A DNA stretch of 6,426 nucleotides from contig CABSHY010000079.1 of the NCBI GenBank assembly GCA_902477615.1, positions 1-6,426 of the forward strand. The letters are read 5' to 3'. Origin of the DNA: an uncultured Sutterella sp. (GTDB lineage: Bacteria > Pseudomonadota > Gammaproteobacteria > Burkholderiales > Burkholderiaceae_F). The position numbers were made by a program, and so were the translations under genes. Within the stretch, counting starts at the first letter, position 1. Every line of letters begins with the position of its first letter. Below the pieces are notes generated by a model that had not been told where the DNA came from, searched no databases, and was given only the letters and a program-made list of their open reading frames with translations. Below, piece after piece: positions 4,910-6,426 of this stretch.

Positions 4910-6426
4910 ATGAGTCAATCCTCTGCTTTTGAACGTTTTCATCCTTTGGTGCAACGTTGGATTTGGAACCAGCAATGGACGCAGTTACGCGAAGTGCAAG
5001 AAATGGCTGCAGAGCCCATCCTGAAAGCCAATCAAGACGTGGTGATCTCGGCCGCAACGGCAGCGGGTAAAACAGAAGCTGCCTTTTTGCCCGCAATCTC
5101 AAAAATTTTACAAGTGCCTCCGCATAACAGTGTCGGCATTCTTTATATCAGTCCCCTAAAGGCACTGATTAATGACCAGGCCAGACGTCTTGCAACGTTG
5201 GCCGAAATCACGAACTTAAAAATTACCCCTTGGCACGGCGATGCGAGTCAAAGCGGGAAAATGGATTGTGCCCGTTCCCCTGAAGGCATTTTGCTCATTA
5301 CGCCGGAATCTTTGGAATCCATGCTCATGAAACCGGTGAGTTGGTGCCAAAAGGGATTTAAAAACGTTCGTTATATCATTATTGATGAATTTCACTCTTT
5401 TGTCGGCACTGAACGAGGCTGTCAATTACAGTCGTTGTTGCATCGATTGGACTTTATGCTTGACCGAAAAGTGCCTCGCATTGCGCTTTCTGCCACACTG
5501 GGCGACTTGGAGTCCGTGCATTCATTCCTGCGCCCCGAAGGTGATTTCCCCGGCGTTATTGTGAATTCAACCGCAGTGAAGTCATCTCTGCTGTTGCAAC
5601 TTCGTGCTTACTCTGACATTGCGCCAGACATATCCATTGAGAGTCGTCCGTCAGAAGATGATGTGCCGGTGGTCTTCTCTGACCTCTATCGCTGTACCCA
5701 CGGTCAATCGAACCTAATTTTCAGCAATAGTCGCTCAAAAACCGAAGAAATTGCCAATGCGCTTCGTCGTTGTTGCCAGATCCGAGAAATTGATAATGAA
5801 TACTTTGCTCACCACGGACGGTTAGCCAAATCCATTCGAGAAAGTTTGGAAAGGCGACTTCAAGAGGGACAACTTCCAACGACCGCAGTCTGTACATCAA
5901 CACTTGAAATGGGGATCGACATCGGTCACGTTGACTCTGTCGTTCAGATCAATGCTCCGAGTTCGGTAGCAAGTTTCCGTCAACGACTCGGTCGCTCTGG
6001 TCGTCGTGGATCGGCAGCCTTGTGCCGATTATTTTTAATTGAACCCAATCAACAGCGTTTGACCCTTCAAGATCAGTTTCGATTAGGTATTTTTCAGTCT
6101 GTAGCCGTGATTAACTTAATGCTTCAAAAGTGGGCTGAACCCATGGATGACAGTCTTTATCACTTCTCAACGCTTATTCAGCAAACGCTCTCCACGATCG
6201 TGCACTACGGTTGCGCTGAGCCCATCGACCTTTACCGCGTCTTGTGTCATAAGGGAGCCTTTCAGAAGGTGACGCCTCAAATGTTTTCTGAACTCATCAA
6301 ACAAATGGTGAAAGTCGGTCTATTGACGAAACTTTCAAAGACCTCGGTAACGATTGGTGATGTGGGTGAAAAAGTGGTGGGACATTATCAATTCTATGCT
6401 GCCTTTCCAACGCCTCAAGAATACGT
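4910..6426 (+). CDS. sngC: Shango SngC-like, Lhr/BrxHI-type superfamily 2 DEAD/DEAH helicase (3' end outside window)
   Basis: The frame is open for 505 codons from ATG at 4910 to the window edge, so the C-terminus is missing. All SF2 motifs are visible in order: upstream Gln at 30 (LREVQ), motif I SAATAAGKTE (47-56), Ia SPLKALINDQ (81-90), Ib TPESLE (131-136), II DEFH (159-162), III SAT (194-196), IV IFSNSR (270-275), V TSTLEMGIDIGHVD (329-342) and VI QRLGRSGRRG (358-367). The pattern SPLKAL with MGIDIG and GRSGRRG is typical of Lhr-like and BrxHI helicases, ATP-driven translocases on nucleic acid. Residues about 425-480 look like the winged-helix region that follows the helicase core in Lhr relatives. 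No nuclease domain is visible so far. It is coupled to sngB, starting on the base after the sngB stop in the same frame. Related helicases are several hundred residues longer than the visible part, so the gene should continue well beyond the window. Confidence 0.9.
   Translation, partial: MSQSSAFERFHPLVQRWIWNQQWTQLREVQEMAAEPILKANQDVVISAATAAGKTEAAFLPAISKILQVPPHNSVGILYISPLKALINDQARRLATLAEITNLKITPWHGDASQSGKMDCARSPEGILLITPESLESMLMKPVSWCQKGFKNVRYIIIDEFHSFVGTERGCQLQSLLHRLDFMLDRKVPRIALSATLGDLESVHSFLRPEGDFPGVIVNSTAVKSSLLLQLRAYSDIAPDISIESRPSEDDVPVVFSDLYRCTHGQSNLIFSNSRSKTEEIANALRRCCQIREIDNEYFAHHGRLAKSIRESLERRLQEGQLPTTAVCTSTLEMGIDIGHVDSVVQINAPSSVASFRQRLGRSGRRGSAALCRLFLIEPNQQRLTLQDQFRLGIFQSVAVINLMLQKWAEPMDDSLYHFSTLIQQTLSTIVHYGCAEPIDLYRVLCHKGAFQKVTPQMFSELIKQMVKVGLLTKLSKTSVTIGDVGEKVVGHYQFYAAFPTPQEY

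Noticed and set aside
3479..6426. BREX system assignment
   Set aside because: BrxD-like and BrxHI-like proteins are present, but no PglX, PglZ, BrxC/PglY or PglW gene is visible, and the TerB gene in first place matches Shango.
1..6426. CRISPR array, tRNA, rRNA or insertion sequence
   Set aside because: I saw no regularly spaced repeats, cloverleaf-like gene, rRNA segment, transposase or terminal inverted repeats with target duplication.

Overview
The window holds most of a three-gene anti-phage locus that I assign to the known Shango family (SngABC). Next to it, on the opposite strand, are an ABC-type ATPase gene and a broken ADP-ribosylglycohydrolase start. The DNA is moderately AT-rich with clear Shine-Dalgarno sites, so it is bacterial, most likely from a Gram-negative host. 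I see no marker that fixes the species. Closely packed defence-type genes beside a gene fragment suggest an accessory or defence island rather than core chromosome.

Layout: (1) At 42-95, minus strand, is the first 17 codons of a DraG/ADP-ribosylglycohydrolase-like gene with its own ribosome binding site, cut by an early stop. (2) At 147-1070, minus strand, is a 307-residue stand-alone AAA/ABC ATPase with complete Walker A, signature, Walker B and His-loop motifs. (3) The 184-bp divergent region 1071-1254 is rich in inverted repeats. (4) At 1255-3402, plus strand, is a TerB_N/TerB_C-type protein (SngA). (5) A 76-bp spacer, 3403-3478, is filled with dyad symmetries. (6) At 3479-4909 is a DUF2791/BrxD-like P-loop ATPase (SngB). 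(7) At 4910 to the window edge is an Lhr/BrxHI-like superfamily 2 helicase (SngC), open for 505 codons and cut only by the end of the window.

The order TerB protein, BrxD-like ATPase, Lhr-like helicase is the Shango arrangement. The ATPase and helicase are also relatives of BrxD and BrxHI of some BREX systems, but no PglX methylase, PglZ or BrxC/PglY is visible. From family knowledge, the likely model is a DNA-acting complex. The helicase would be the motor on DNA, the BrxD-like ATPase a loader or switch, and the TerB protein a scaffold or sensor. None of the three visible proteins has a recognisable nuclease domain.

The parts most worth a second look are the repeated TTGACG-bearing palindromes at both the divergent promoter and the sngA-sngB spacer, a possible hairpin masking the sngA ribosome binding site, the in-frame stop-start junction of sngB and sngC, and the truncated ADP-ribosylglycohydrolase.
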